In this document: positions 52,803 to 61,783 of the stretch, one piece after another
Layout: each line of letters begins with the position of its first letter
How positions within the stretch are numbered: the first letter of the stretch is position 1
Source of the DNA: Massilia sp. METH4
GTDB lineage: Bacteria > Pseudomonadota > Gammaproteobacteria > Burkholderiales > Burkholderiaceae_D
NCBI RefSeq assembly: GCF_037094685.1
Contig: NZ_CP146614.1
Location: 2,542,001 to 2,606,000, forward strand
Direction of reading: 5' to 3'
Length of the DNA stretch: 64,000 bases
Made by a program: the position numbers and the translations under genes
The notes under the pieces: model-generated
The model's database searches: none
Told to the model about the DNA's origin: nothing
Seen by the model: only the letters and a program-made list of their open reading frames with translations

Positions 52803-55112
52803 ATGGGTTCATTCTTTCACCGTATCAAAACGTCACTAGGTGCGCACGCGCTTCCTATCGGCGTATTCGTTGCCGGTGCGATGCTGTCCCTGTACGCCGG
52901 CGTGGCCCGCTACGACTACGGGCAAGCGCAGCTGGCGGCGGAGCAGAAGGATGCCGTTGACGATTACCTGTTCCTGCTGCGTCACCGGCTGGACCTGTAC
53001 GCCGGCGCCAGCCGCGACCTGGCCGCGCTGTTCAGCGCGTCGGACAGGATCGGCGCATTCGAATTCGCCGATTTCGCCCAGGCGAGCCGCGTGTTCGAAC
53101 GCTTCGAAGGCATCCGCGCCTTCGGCTACTTGCCGCGCGTGCCGGTCGAGGAGATTGCCCGCTTCGAGGCGGCTGCGGAAGAGGAAATGCCGGGTTTCCG
53201 CATCGTCGGCCGGCGGCCCGGCGCGCACGACAGCTACCCGATGATGTACGGCGAGCATGCGTTCGACCGCAGCCGGATCATGGCCCTGCGCGGCCGCGAT
53301 TTCTCGGCGTTCCCCGAGCGCTGGGCCGCGATGCAGGAAGCGGCGTGGCGCGACGGCCCGGCGGCGACACGGCGCATGCCCGCCATGCTCGATCCGCAGC
53401 GCAGTGCGATCTTGCAGATCTTTTCGCCGGTGCAGGCGCCGGGCCGCGCGGGCGGCACGCTGAAGGGCTTCGTGTTTTCCACCCTGTACCTGGACCGCAT
53501 GTTCCTCGGCTTCGACAATGGCCGCATGGCGCGCCAGTTCGAGCTCGAGGTCTACGATGGCACGGTCGGGCGCGGCAATCTGGTTTTCGCGTCGAACGAG
53601 CCGCCACGCTCGATGGACGACCGCCATCGTCCCACCAATGTCAGTCCGGCCTATATGGCCCAGGTGCAGTTCGCCAACCGGACCTGGCAAATCCATTTCC
53701 ATGCCAAGCCCGGCCAGGCCGCCGACCGGCCGGCCCGCGCGGCGGCGCTGTTCGCCCTCGTCGGCATGCTCGTTTCGCTGGTGGCCGCCTACGCGGCGGC
53801 CGCCTGGCCCCGCTATCGCGCGCGCCGGCGCGCCATGCAAGACTTCAGCGAACGCTTCGAAAGCTTCTTCGAACACCACCCGTTCCCCGTGTTCGCGATC
53901 GACGCGCAGGGGCGCTTCCTGCATACGAACCGGCAGATGCTGCTCGAGCTGGGTGCCGAGGGGCAGGCGCTGCGGGGCATGCCGGCGGACCAGTACGCGG
54001 GGATCGAGGACCGCGACACGGTCCGGCGCCATCTCGCGGATGCGCTGGCGGGGAAAGCCGTGGCCTACACCACCCGCATCGCCAATGCCGCCGGCCGCAT
54101 GGTCGACGCGTCGATCGTCGTCATTCCCATGAGCACGGGCGGCGAGGTCACGCATGTGCTGGGCTTTGCCGAGAACATCACCGAGCGCAAGGAGGCGGAG
54201 CGCGCGCTGTACGCGTCACGCCAGATGCTGCAGCTCATCCTCGACAATATTCCGCAGAGCGTATTCTGGAAAAACGCCGACAGTGTGTATGAAGGCGGCA
54301 ACCGCGCGCTGCTGGCCGACGCAGGGCTGGCCAGCGAGGCGGAATTGATCGGCAAGACCGACTTCGACCTGCACTGGAAGGACCAGGCACCGCATTACCA
54401 CCAGGTGGACCGGGAAGTGGTGGAATCCGGTTTGTCGCGCATGCGCATGCAGGCGCTCGACCGCAGCATCGACGGAACCGATCGCTGGTTCGAGACCAGC
54501 AAGATTCCGCTGAAGGACGATGGCGGCCAGGTCGTCGGCGTGCTGGCCGTCACCGAGGACATCACGGCGCGCAAATACATGGAACAGGAACTGTTCCGCC
54601 GTGCCCATCACGATACGCTCACGGGCTTGCCGAACCGCGGCTTCTTCACCAGCCAGCTGGAGCAGGCGGTGGCGCGCGCCCAGCGCCATGGCGCGCTGGC
54701 GCTGATGTACTTCGACATCGACCGCTTCAAGGCCATCAACGACGGTCATGGCCACGACGTGGGCGACGACGTGATCCGCATGTTCGCCAGCCGCGTGCGC
54801 GCCGTGGTGCGCGAAGCCGATTTCGTTGCGCGGCTGGGCGGCGACGAATTCGTGCTGATCGCCGAAGGCCTGCAAGGCGCGCAGGCTGCCGCCCTGATCG
54901 CGCAGAAGATCATCGGCGCGATGGTGCCGCCATTCCAGCTTGGGGCCTTCACGCTGAACGTCACGACCAGCATCGGCATCGCTTCGTTCGAGCCGGGCAT
55001 GACGTCGCACACGCTGATCCGCGCGGCCGACCAGGCCATGTACGACGCCAAGCGCGCGGGGCGCAACTGCTACCGCGCCGCGCCGTCCCCGCGCGACCGG
55101 AGCGCGGCATAG
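52803..55112 (+). CDS. membrane CHASE-PAS-PAS-GGDEF diguanylate cyclase
   Basis: 769 residues. One membrane segment at about 17-35 and another near 312-335 enclose a periplasmic CHASE domain (FSASDRIGAFEFADFAQAS, FEGIRAFGYLPRVP). Two PAS units follow at about 345-465 and 470-600, each ending in a PAC-like piece (ENITERKEAE; VTEDITARKYMEQEL). The GGDEF domain carries RLGGDEF with G679-F683 and a complete inhibitory site R-E-A-D five residues before the motif, so feedback by cyclic di-GMP is expected. It should sense an external small molecule through CHASE. It ends 13 bases from the convergent YdcF-like gene. Confidence 0.88.
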   Translation: MGSFFHRIKTSLGAHALPIGVFVAGAMLSLYAGVARYDYGQAQLAAEQKDAVDDYLFLLRHRLDLYAGASRDLAALFSASDRIGAFEFADFAQASRVFERFEGIRAFGYLPRVPVEEIARFEAAAEEEMPGFRIVGRRPGAHDSYPMMYGEHAFDRSRIMALRGRDFSAFPERWAAMQEAAWRDGPAATRRMPAMLDPQRSAILQIFSPVQAPGRAGGTLKGFVFSTLYLDRMFLGFDNGRMARQFELEVYDGTVGRGNLVFASNEPPRSMDDRHRPTNVSPAYMAQVQFANRTWQIHFHAKPGQAADRPARAAALFALVGMLVSLVAAYAAAAWPRYRARRRAMQDFSERFESFFEHHPFPVFAIDAQGRFLHTNRQMLLELGAEGQALRGMPADQYAGIEDRDTVRRHLADALAGKAVAYTTRIANAAGRMVDASIVVIPMSTGGEVTHVLGFAENITERKEAERALYASRQMLQLILDNIPQSVFWKNADSVYEGGNRALLADAGLASEAELIGKTDFDLHWKDQAPHYHQVDREVVESGLSRMRMQALDRSIDGTDRWFETSKIPLKDDGGQVVGVLAVTEDITARKYMEQELFRRAHHDTLTGLPNRGFFTSQLEQAVARAQRHGALALMYFDIDRFKAINDGHGHDVGDDVIRMFASRVRAVVREADFVARLGGDEFVLIAEGLQGAQAAALIAQKIIGAMVPPFQLGAFTLNVTTSIGIASFEPGMTSHTLIRAADQAMYDAKRAGRNCYRAAPSPRDRSAA

Positions 55113-55125
55113 CCGGCACCTTTGG

Positions 55126-56274
55126 TCATGGATCGAGCGGATCCCAGGGATCGACGCGCAGCGACCGGATCGACGGAGTGAATTCCAGCTCGTAGGGCGA
55201 GTGGCGCCGCCCCACCGTGCCGGGCTGGTAGCCCAGCTCGGCCGGGTTGCGCGCCGCGAACTCGGGACTTTCGATATAGGCACTCTGGCTGGCATTGGCC
55301 ACGATCAGCGTGGGCTTGTCCAGCGGCGCGCCCATGGCAACCAGGCGCCGTGTGGCATTGCGCAGGTTGGTGGTCGTATGGCGCGCATAGGGTTCGATGA
55401 CGATGCGGTCCGCCGGCACGCCGTAGCGCTCGATCAGCACTTTGCGCATTTCCACCGCTTCCACGAAACGCGACTCCTTCGGATGCACCGCCGCGCCGCT
55501 GACGATGATGAAGGCAGCGTCGCCGTCGGCGAAGCGGCTGGCGGCCAGGCGCAGGTGCAGCTTGCCGCGCGCGCTCAGGGCGATGGCCGGGTTTTCCGGC
55601 CCCACACCCGGAATGATGATGGCCGTGTAGCGGTAGCGCTTCCAATCGATGCCGCGTGCGCGCGCCAGGGCCTCGGCATTGTGGGCCTTGTCCAGGGGCT
55701 CGAACGCCACCGCGTCGCGCCGCTCGTTGACATCGATGAGGGCCACCGCCAGCGCGATGCTGGGGTCCAGGCTCAGGGCCGGATCGTTGCGCCCCGCCTC
55801 GGCCAGCCAGATGGCGTCCGCCACCAGCGCCTTGAAGTCGGCGCTGCCCGTCTTCTCGACCGGGCCGTCGATCATCGGGTAGCGCGGCTCGGTGCCGAAG
55901 CCATACGTCTGCAAGATCGCGTTCAGGCCGCGCAGCTCGCGCACCACTTGGGCCTTCACGCCATCGTCGGCGATGGGCGGGCCGTTCGGCGCCACCGTCG
56001 GCAGCGCCGGGATCGCACGCGCCACCGCGTCCATTTCCTCGTCGGTCCAGGTCGCTGCGAGGAACAGGCATTTCGAGGCGCCCTGGCAGGCGTCGAAGCG
56101 CTTCCTGCGGCCATCGAGCACGGCGGAGAGTTGTTGCGTGGGCCGGCCCTTGATGCCGGCGACCGCCGGGAACAGCTGGTTCGCCATCAGGCCCCAGTAC
56201 TGGTCCTTCACCGGGGCGGCGTGGGACTGCAGCGCGATGGCCAGCGCCAGCGCGAAGATGCTTTGCTTGATCAT
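55126..56274 (-). CDS. exported YdcF/DUF218-family protein
   Basis: 382 residues with a signal peptide (MIKQSIFALALAIALQSHA). The DUF218 core in the second half shows YTAIIIPGVGPENP, AAFIIVSGAAVHPKESRFVEAVEMRKVLIERYGVPADRIVIEPYARHTTTNLRN, which matches the Rossmann-like pattern of YdcF/SanA/ElyC proteins. The first 140 residues are a family-specific extension with one Cys pair (DACQGASKCLF). The gene starts only four bases behind the TonB receptor stop, so the two are one transcript and probably one process at the cell envelope. The reaction is unknown. Confidence 0.8.
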   Translation of the reverse strand: MIKQSIFALALAIALQSHAAPVKDQYWGLMANQLFPAVAGIKGRPTQQLSAVLDGRRKRFDACQGASKCLFLAATWTDEEMDAVARAIPALPTVAPNGPPIADDGVKAQVVRELRGLNAILQTYGFGTEPRYPMIDGPVEKTGSADFKALVADAIWLAEAGRNDPALSLDPSIALAVALIDVNERRDAVAFEPLDKAHNAEALARARGIDWKRYRYTAIIIPGVGPENPAIALSARGKLHLRLAASRFADGDAAFIIVSGAAVHPKESRFVEAVEMRKVLIERYGVPADRIVIEPYARHTTTNLRNATRRLVAMGAPLDKPTLIVANASQSAYIESPEFAARNPAELGYQPGTVGRRHSPYELEFTPSIRSLRVDPWDPLDP

Positions 56275-56278
56275 GTTT

Positions 56279-58768
56279 TCACCATTGTTTGCTGACGACG
56301 AGGCGGGCGCTGCGCCCGAACACCGGCCGGCCGTAGATCGCCTCGCTGCTGCCCTGGCCTGCCAGCGTGTCGGTACGCGGGTTGCCTTCCGTGAGGCCCT
56401 TCGCATTCGTGAGGTTGTCGCCGGTCAGCTGGAACTGCCACTCGCCGCGGGTGACGGTGATGCCCGCGCCCACGCTGTGGTAGGAGGGCAGCGCCGTTGC
56501 ATTGAACAGGTCGACGAAGCGCTTGCCCATGTAGGCATAGCCCGCCGACACGTCGACCTTGTTGTCGCCCACCGTGAAGCTGTAGCTCGGGCGTATATTG
56601 CCGAACACCTTCGGCTCGCGCACGATACGGTTGCCGACTACCCGCGACGGGTCGGCGCCGGTGGCGCTGACGAAATCGCGGTACTTCGGGTCCTGGATGG
56701 TCAGCGAGGCATTGACGACGAGGCGATCGGTCAGGTACCAGGCGCCGTCGGCCTCGGCGCCGCGGATCACGGCCTTGCCGAAGAAGGGCACGGTCTGGTC
56801 GTTGCGGCCGGTGACCGGGTTGAACGCCACGAACGAGGTGTTCAGCGGATCGAATTCCGTATAGAACGCCGTGATGTACAGGTACGATCGGCCGAACGTG
56901 GTCTTGAATCCCGCCTCGTACTGGTTCGCCTTCGTGGTGAGCACCAGCGGGTCGACCGAGGAGGCCACCTGCATCGTCGGCGGCACTTCCAGGTGAGATG
57001 CCCTGGCGTAGCCGCCGAAGCGCGTGGAAAAGTCGTAGTTGGCGCCCACCGTCCAGTTGGTCGTGTGCGGCTTGTAGACGTGGCTTTGGCGCTCGCCCGT
57101 GAAGGCCCGCGTGGTGTTGTCGGCCAGCGTGGCCGCGTCGCCCAGGTTGGCGGCTTTCGTCAGCATGGCGTAGCCGTCGTACTTGTAGCGTTCCGTGCGC
57201 ACGCCGGCGTCGAGGCGCAGCCGGTCGGAGATCTCCCAGGTGTCGTTCAGGTACAGCGCGGCCATGCGTGCATCGACGTCGCCACCGTTCAGGGTGGTCG
57301 TGTAGCGCAGCACGCCGTTGTCCGTGACCGATCCCAATACCGCGCCGCCGGCGGAGTAGGCGAGCAGGTCGAGGGTGCGCGGCTGGCCGCGCACCTCGAT
57401 CAGCATGTCGTTGTAGACCGAACGGGTGGTGGCGCCATAGTTGCTGGCATAGACCCCCAGCTTGACGTCATGGTTGCCGAGGCCCGTCTGGAAGTTGCGC
57501 GTGACGTTGACGTCCGCCTGGGCCGAGCGGAAGTCGGAGGTGAGGGCGCGGTACTGCCCCTGCATGACGAGGCCGGAGGCGGAAGCGGGATCGTAGGCCA
57601 GGCCGTTACCCGCAAGGGCATAGCCCAGGCGGTCGACCGCGCCGAACGCGGTCCTGGCGCTGGCCAGGAAACCGTTGGCGAACGTCGCCGCATCGGCTGG
57701 ATTCGAGGTGGAGTAGAACGCGTCGAAATCGAGCTTGCCTTTCGTGAAGCCGGCCTTGGCCGACAGTTGCCACGGCCCCAGCTCGCCGTCGTATTGCAGG
57801 CCGATATTGCCAAAGCGCAGGTGGCGACCATTGGCCAGGTCGCGCCGCTCCGTCTGCAGCGTATTCGCCCCGTCCAGGTACCGGATCGGCACGTTGCGCA
57901 GGGCAGGCGAATTCATCGTGCCCTTGAAATAGTCGATATAGGGATCGAGCGACACGCTCGGGTTGCGCGGGTCGGCTACCGGAATCGGCAGGTAGAACAC
58001 ATTGTGGTCGTTGAGGAAGTTGGCGCTCAGCTTCCACGTGCCGGTGTCGGTCACGCGCTTGATGTTGGCGCGCAGCTGGCCGCCGCGGTCGTTCGGGAAG
58101 CCATTGTCGCGGTGGCCGTCGTCCTCGCGCACGAAACCGCCGATCGCATAGAAGGTGCGGTCGTCGATCTTGCCGGCCTGGTAGGCGTCGATGCGCTTCA
58201 ATCCAGTGGTGCCGACGGTCACCTGGGCCTTGCCGCGGGTGGTTTCCGTGCCCGTGACCGTGGTGCTGTTGACGATGGCCGCGGCCTGGCTCGCATAGAT
58301 CGGCGCCGGGCCGCCGCGCACGACCTCGATCGTCTTCGTCATCAGGTCGTAGCGGTGCATGCTGTCGCCGCGGAAGAAGAAGCCATTAATCTCCGTCATG
58401 AGCGGCAAGCCGTCCTGCTGGAACAGGGCATAGCCGTCGTCCGTGGGAATGCCGCGCACGCGGGTCACGTTCTGCACCTCGCCGCCGGTGGCTTCCACCT
58501 GGATGCCCGGCAGCTTGCCCAGCAGATCCGCCATGTTCAGCGGGGCGAGCTTGCGCACCTCGTCTTGCGACAGCGCGTTGACGGCATAGGAAACATCGAA
58601 GCGACGCTGCGGCCGGGCCGAACCGGTCACGACCACCACCTGCGAATCGGTGGCTTGGGCAGTCTGGTTCGGCTGCCCGGCTTCCTCTGTTGCGACCTGG
58701 GCGATGGCGGGCGCGGCGAGCGCGGCCAGTGCACAGCCAACGGCCAGTGTGGTTCTCTTCTTGATCAA
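56279..58768 (-). CDS. TonB-dependent outer-membrane receptor (TTG start)
   Basis: 829 residues. A signal peptide (MIKKRTTLAVGCALAALAAPAIAQ) precedes a plug domain with VVVTGSARPQRRFDVSYAVNALSQDEVRKLAPLNMADLLGKLPGIQVE and IEVVRGGPAPIYASQAAAIVN, and a barrel ending in ARLVVSKQW. No STN domain is present, so it does not signal through FecR. The plug resembles receptors for carbohydrates or other organic ligands rather than siderophores, and no Fur box is seen upstream. The start codon is TTG, six bases behind a GGAG that sits in a hairpin. It is co-transcribed with the YdcF-like gene. Confidence 0.88.
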   Translation of the reverse strand: MIKKRTTLAVGCALAALAAPAIAQVATEEAGQPNQTAQATDSQVVVVTGSARPQRRFDVSYAVNALSQDEVRKLAPLNMADLLGKLPGIQVEATGGEVQNVTRVRGIPTDDGYALFQQDGLPLMTEINGFFFRGDSMHRYDLMTKTIEVVRGGPAPIYASQAAAIVNSTTVTGTETTRGKAQVTVGTTGLKRIDAYQAGKIDDRTFYAIGGFVREDDGHRDNGFPNDRGGQLRANIKRVTDTGTWKLSANFLNDHNVFYLPIPVADPRNPSVSLDPYIDYFKGTMNSPALRNVPIRYLDGANTLQTERRDLANGRHLRFGNIGLQYDGELGPWQLSAKAGFTKGKLDFDAFYSTSNPADAATFANGFLASARTAFGAVDRLGYALAGNGLAYDPASASGLVMQGQYRALTSDFRSAQADVNVTRNFQTGLGNHDVKLGVYASNYGATTRSVYNDMLIEVRGQPRTLDLLAYSAGGAVLGSVTDNGVLRYTTTLNGGDVDARMAALYLNDTWEISDRLRLDAGVRTERYKYDGYAMLTKAANLGDAATLADNTTRAFTGERQSHVYKPHTTNWTVGANYDFSTRFGGYARASHLEVPPTMQVASSVDPLVLTTKANQYEAGFKTTFGRSYLYITAFYTEFDPLNTSFVAFNPVTGRNDQTVPFFGKAVIRGAEADGAWYLTDRLVVNASLTIQDPKYRDFVSATGADPSRVVGNRIVREPKVFGNIRPSYSFTVGDNKVDVSAGYAYMGKRFVDLFNATALPSYHSVGAGITVTRGEWQFQLTGDNLTNAKGLTEGNPRTDTLAGQGSSEAIYGRPVFGRSARLVVSKQW

Positions 58769-58774
58769 GTTTTA

Positions 58775-58809
58775 CTCCGGATCGACGTTGAAAGAAATTC
58801 AATCCGGAG
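58775..58809 (-). promoter_or_regulatory. 5' hairpin covering the ribosome-binding site of the TonB receptor gene
   Basis: On the minus strand CTCCGGAT and ATCCGGAG form an 8-bp perfect stem, with a further inner TGAA/TTCA pairing. The 3' arm contains the GGAG used by the TTG start at 58768, so the site is hidden when the hairpin forms. It may work as a translational switch for the receptor and the coupled YdcF-like gene. Confidence 0.65.
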
Positions 58810-58867
58810 AGCATAGAAGCCATTTATGACAGCAGTATGGATGACTTGCCAAAAAGGAGCTGCCACG

Positions 58868-58917
58868 AAAAAAGCCCACGCTAGGGAAGCTAAATCAGCG
58901 CTTCCCTAGGCGTGGGC
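58868..58917 (-). terminator. intrinsic terminator of the fasciclin gene
   Basis: GCCCACGC(C)TAGGGAAGC pairs with GCTTCCCTAGCGTGGGC over 17 pairs with one bulged base, followed on the minus strand by TTTTTT. It lies 64 bases behind the fasciclin stop codon and separates that gene from the receptor operon. Confidence 0.92.
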
Positions 58918-58980
58918 ACAAGCCGGGGCACGCCATGGGCGACGCGCCGCCGGAGGTGGAACGATCAGGACCGGTAAGGC

Positions 58981-59436
58981 TTACTTCGGCATCACCACGC
59001 TGTCGATCACGTGGATCACGCCATTGTCGGCGGCGATATCGGTCTTCACGACATTGGCCTTGTCGACCGTCACCTTGCCGCCCTTGGCCGCGAGCATGAG
59101 GCTGGCGCCTTCCACGGTCTTCACGGCGCCCGGCTTTACGTCGGCCGCCATCACCTTGCCCGGCACCACGTGGTAGGTCAGCACTTTCGTCAGCGCGGCC
59201 TTGTCCTTCAGCAGCGCGTCGAGCTTATCCTTGGGCACCTTGGCAAACGCCGCGTCGGTCGGCGCGAACACGGTGAACGGGCCCGGGCCCTTCAGCGTGT
59301 CGGTCAGGCCAGCCGCCTGCACGGCCGTGACCAGCGTGTTGAAGGTGCCGGCCGACTTGGCGGTATCGACGATGTCGGCGGCCTGGGCAGCACCCAGGGT
59401 CAGGCCAAGGGCCGCTGCGCACAAGAACTTCTTCAT
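58981..59436 (-). CDS. exported fasciclin (FAS1) domain protein
   Basis: A 151-residue protein made of a signal peptide ([19 protein letters not shown]) and one FAS1 domain: [45 protein letters not shown], then [19 protein letters not shown] and the end [14 protein letters not shown], all as in MPB70-like bacterial adhesion proteins. The ATG at 59436 is preferred: the GAGGAG is six bases before it but directly abuts the upstream ATG at 59442. Its own terminator lies behind it. It faces away from a MerR-type regulator that may control it. Confidence 0.9.
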   Translation of the reverse strand: MKKFLCAAALGLTLGAAQAADIVDTAKSAGTFNTLVTAVQAAGLTDTLKGPGPFTVFAPTDAAFAKVPKDKLDALLKDKAALTKVLTYHVVPGKVMAADVKPGAVKTVEGASLMLAAKGGKVTVDKANVVKTDIAADNGVIHVIDSVVMPK

Positions 59437-59565
59437 TTTCATCTCCTCAGTGTGTGGTCGAACAGTGATTGAACCGGTACATGGCCAATTTATGCGTCAC
59501 ACAATTGAATGTCCAGGAGTTGTCGCAGTATGATGGCATCATTAACAGTTCAAGATCGGTTCAAC

Positions 59566-60516
59566 ATGACTAACACAGCACAGCGGCAACCGGTTTACCG
59601 CAGCGGCGTGGCCGCTCGTCTCGCGGGCTTGAGCGTGGAAACGCTGCGGGTGTGGGAACGGCGTTACGGCGTGTCCGACACGCAGCGCTCGGAGCATGGG
59701 CAGCGCCTGTACACGGCCGAGCAGGTGCGCCGCCTCGGCCTCCTGAAACAGCTGGTGGACAACGGCCACCCGATCGGCACGCTGGCTGCGCTGCCGCTCG
59801 AGCGCCTGGAAGAACTGGCCGGCGTCGGCGGTAGTGCGCCGCCGCTGCACATCGCGGCGCTGCGCGTGGCGCTGGTGGGCGAGACGCTGGCGCGGCGCGT
59901 GGCCGCCGCGGCCGGGCTCGGGTTGGACGTGCAGCGTACCGCCTCGCGCCTGGACGGTGACATGGCGGCCCTGCAAGGCCCACCCCTGGATGTGCTGCTG
60001 CTGGAATTGCCCGAGCCCGACGAATCGATGGTGCCGCTGGTGGCGGCGGCGCGCGAGGCGGCCGGCGCCGCGGCGGTCGTGGTGCTCTACCGCTTCTGCG
60101 CCAGCGCCACGATCCGCGCCCTGCGGGCGCAGGATTGCATGGTGGCGCGCATGCCATCCGAGATGGGCGAGCTGGCGCAGCTGTGCCGCGCCGCGCTGGC
60201 GGGGCGGCAGTTGCCGCCGTCCGATCGGTCGGCGGCCGCGGTGCCGGCGATCCGCTTCGACGAAACGGCGCTCGCCACGATCACGGCGGCCGGCAACCGG
60301 CTGGCCTGCGAATGCCCGCGCCACCTGTCCGACCTGTTGCTGATGGTGGGCAGCTTCGAGCGCTACAGCGCGCAGTGCGCCTCGCGCAATGAAGCGGACG
60401 CGCAACTGCACCTCGACCTGGGCCATGCGGCCGGCCTTGCGCGCAGCGTGCTGGAAACGGCAATGGAAAGGCTGGTGCTGGCCGAGGGGCTGCCGCTGCC
60501 GCCGGCGCCGAACTGA
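59566..60516 (+). CDS. MerR-family regulator with B12-domain-like C-terminus
   Basis: About 316 residues. The N-terminal winged helix is YRSGVAARLAGLSVETLRVWERRYGV ... HGQRLYTAEQVRRLGLLKQLVDNGHPIGTLAAL. The rest resembles the helical and Rossmann parts of CarH/LitR regulators that bind cobalamin, but the cofactor-ligating D-x-H-x2-G is missing, so the region is probably cofactor-free. The start is not certain: the ATG at 59566 begins just before the HTH, and the ATG at 59530 is ten bases behind a GGAG. It is divergent from the fasciclin gene across about 130 bases, the usual layout for a MerR regulator and its target. Confidence 0.8.
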   Translation: MTNTAQRQPVYRSGVAARLAGLSVETLRVWERRYGVSDTQRSEHGQRLYTAEQVRRLGLLKQLVDNGHPIGTLAALPLERLEELAGVGGSAPPLHIAALRVALVGETLARRVAAAAGLGLDVQRTASRLDGDMAALQGPPLDVLLLELPEPDESMVPLVAAAREAAGAAAVVVLYRFCASATIRALRAQDCMVARMPSEMGELAQLCRAALAGRQLPPSDRSAAAVPAIRFDETALATITAAGNRLACECPRHLSDLLLMVGSFERYSAQCASRNEADAQLHLDLGHAAGLARSVLETAMERLVLAEGLPLPPAPN

Positions 60517-60636
60517 CGCTTCTTCCTGATCCCGGGCGCGTGTCCACTGCGCGCCACTACGTCACCTTACGTATGTCCATCCGCGTCCCGGTTGGTGATG
60601 ATGTGCCTACAACATCACAACACGAAAGGGATGCGA

Positions 60637-61755
60637 ATGAAGTCGTTCCGCAGGGGAGTGCTGCTGGCCGCCACGTCGCTGGCCGCCTCGTTGGCTGCCT
60701 CCGGCGCCATGGCCGGCGCCACGATACCGTTCGGCGAGGACAAGTCCGTCAGCGTCGGCTTCGGCATGCGCGGCAGTTATTCGAACATCGAGCACGGCGC
60801 GCCGGACGGCTCGCACAGCAACGACTTCGACCTGGACAGCGCCCGGATCTTCCTGGGCGCATCGCTGGGCAAGAACATCAAGGGCATGTTCAACACGGAG
60901 TGGGACGGCGACCGCATCCGCGTGCTCGACGCGGCGGCGCAATTCGCCATTTCGCCGGAACTGAACATCTGGGCGGGCCGGCTGCTGTCGCCCAGCGACC
61001 GCGCCAACATGGCCGGGCCGTATTACTCGCTGGGCGGCGGCTACTGGGCCGGCGTCGCCTCGCGCTACGGCTACAACGGCGGCATCTTCCGCGGCCGAGA
61101 TGACGGCGTCGTCGCCTGGGGCAATGTCGCCGGCGGCAAGCTCGGCTACTCGTTCGGCGCCTTCGAGGGCCACACCTTCGGCATCGGCTCGCTGACGGAT
61201 GACCAGGCCAAGGCGGCCGGCATCAGGGCTTCCGACAAATTGATGTACGCGGGCCGCCTGCAATACGACTTCTGGGAAGCGGAGCCGGGCTACTACGGTA
61301 CCGGCAGCTACCTGGGCAGCAAGGACATTCTTGCCATCGGCCTGGCGGGCCGCCAGCAGAAGGATGGCGTGCTGACCATGGGCGGTATCGGCGACTACGC
61401 ATCCTGGAATGTCGACTTCCTGCTGGGGAAGCGCCTGGGTACCGCTGGCGCCGTCTCGGTCGAAGCGGCCTACTACGACTACGACACGGACGACGTCATC
61501 CTCGCCGAGCAGGGCAAGGCCTGGTCGGCCGGCGGCGGCTACATCTTCCCGATCACCCGCGGCAGCCTGCAACCCTATGTGCGCTACCAGAAATTCGAGG
61601 CCGACACGGGCATCGACACCCGCCAGGAAGACGTGGGCGTGAACTGGATCATCGACGGCTACAACGCCCAGCTGGGCGCCACGTATTCGCGCACCAGGGT
61701 TACCGGCGCGTCGGACCAGTCGCGGTTCGTCGTCGCCCTCCAGCTCCAGTACTGA
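60637..61755 (+). CDS. outer-membrane porin of the urea uptake operon
   Basis: A 372-residue porin-like protein. It has a signal peptide (MKSFRRGVLLAATSLAASLAASGAMA) and alternating beta-strand character throughout (VSVGFGMRGSYSN, KGMFNTEWDGDRIRVLDAAAQFAISPELNIWAGRLLSPSDR), ending in the terminal aromatic VVALQLQY of outer-membrane barrels. The closest type recalled is the OprP-like / short-chain amide and urea porins (FmdC). It lies 28 bases before urtA on the same strand, so it probably lets urea or short amides through the outer membrane. AAAGG stands seven bases before the ATG at 60637; an earlier ATG at 60631 is less well placed. Confidence 0.75.
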   Translation: MKSFRRGVLLAATSLAASLAASGAMAGATIPFGEDKSVSVGFGMRGSYSNIEHGAPDGSHSNDFDLDSARIFLGASLGKNIKGMFNTEWDGDRIRVLDAAAQFAISPELNIWAGRLLSPSDRANMAGPYYSLGGGYWAGVASRYGYNGGIFRGRDDGVVAWGNVAGGKLGYSFGAFEGHTFGIGSLTDDQAKAAGIRASDKLMYAGRLQYDFWEAEPGYYGTGSYLGSKDILAIGLAGRQQKDGVLTMGGIGDYASWNVDFLLGKRLGTAGAVSVEAAYYDYDTDDVILAEQGKAWSAGGGYIFPITRGSLQPYVRYQKFEADTGIDTRQEDVGVNWIIDGYNAQLGATYSRTRVTGASDQSRFVVALQLQY

Positions 61756-61783
61756 TCAACTTTCACCGATGAAGAGGACCACC

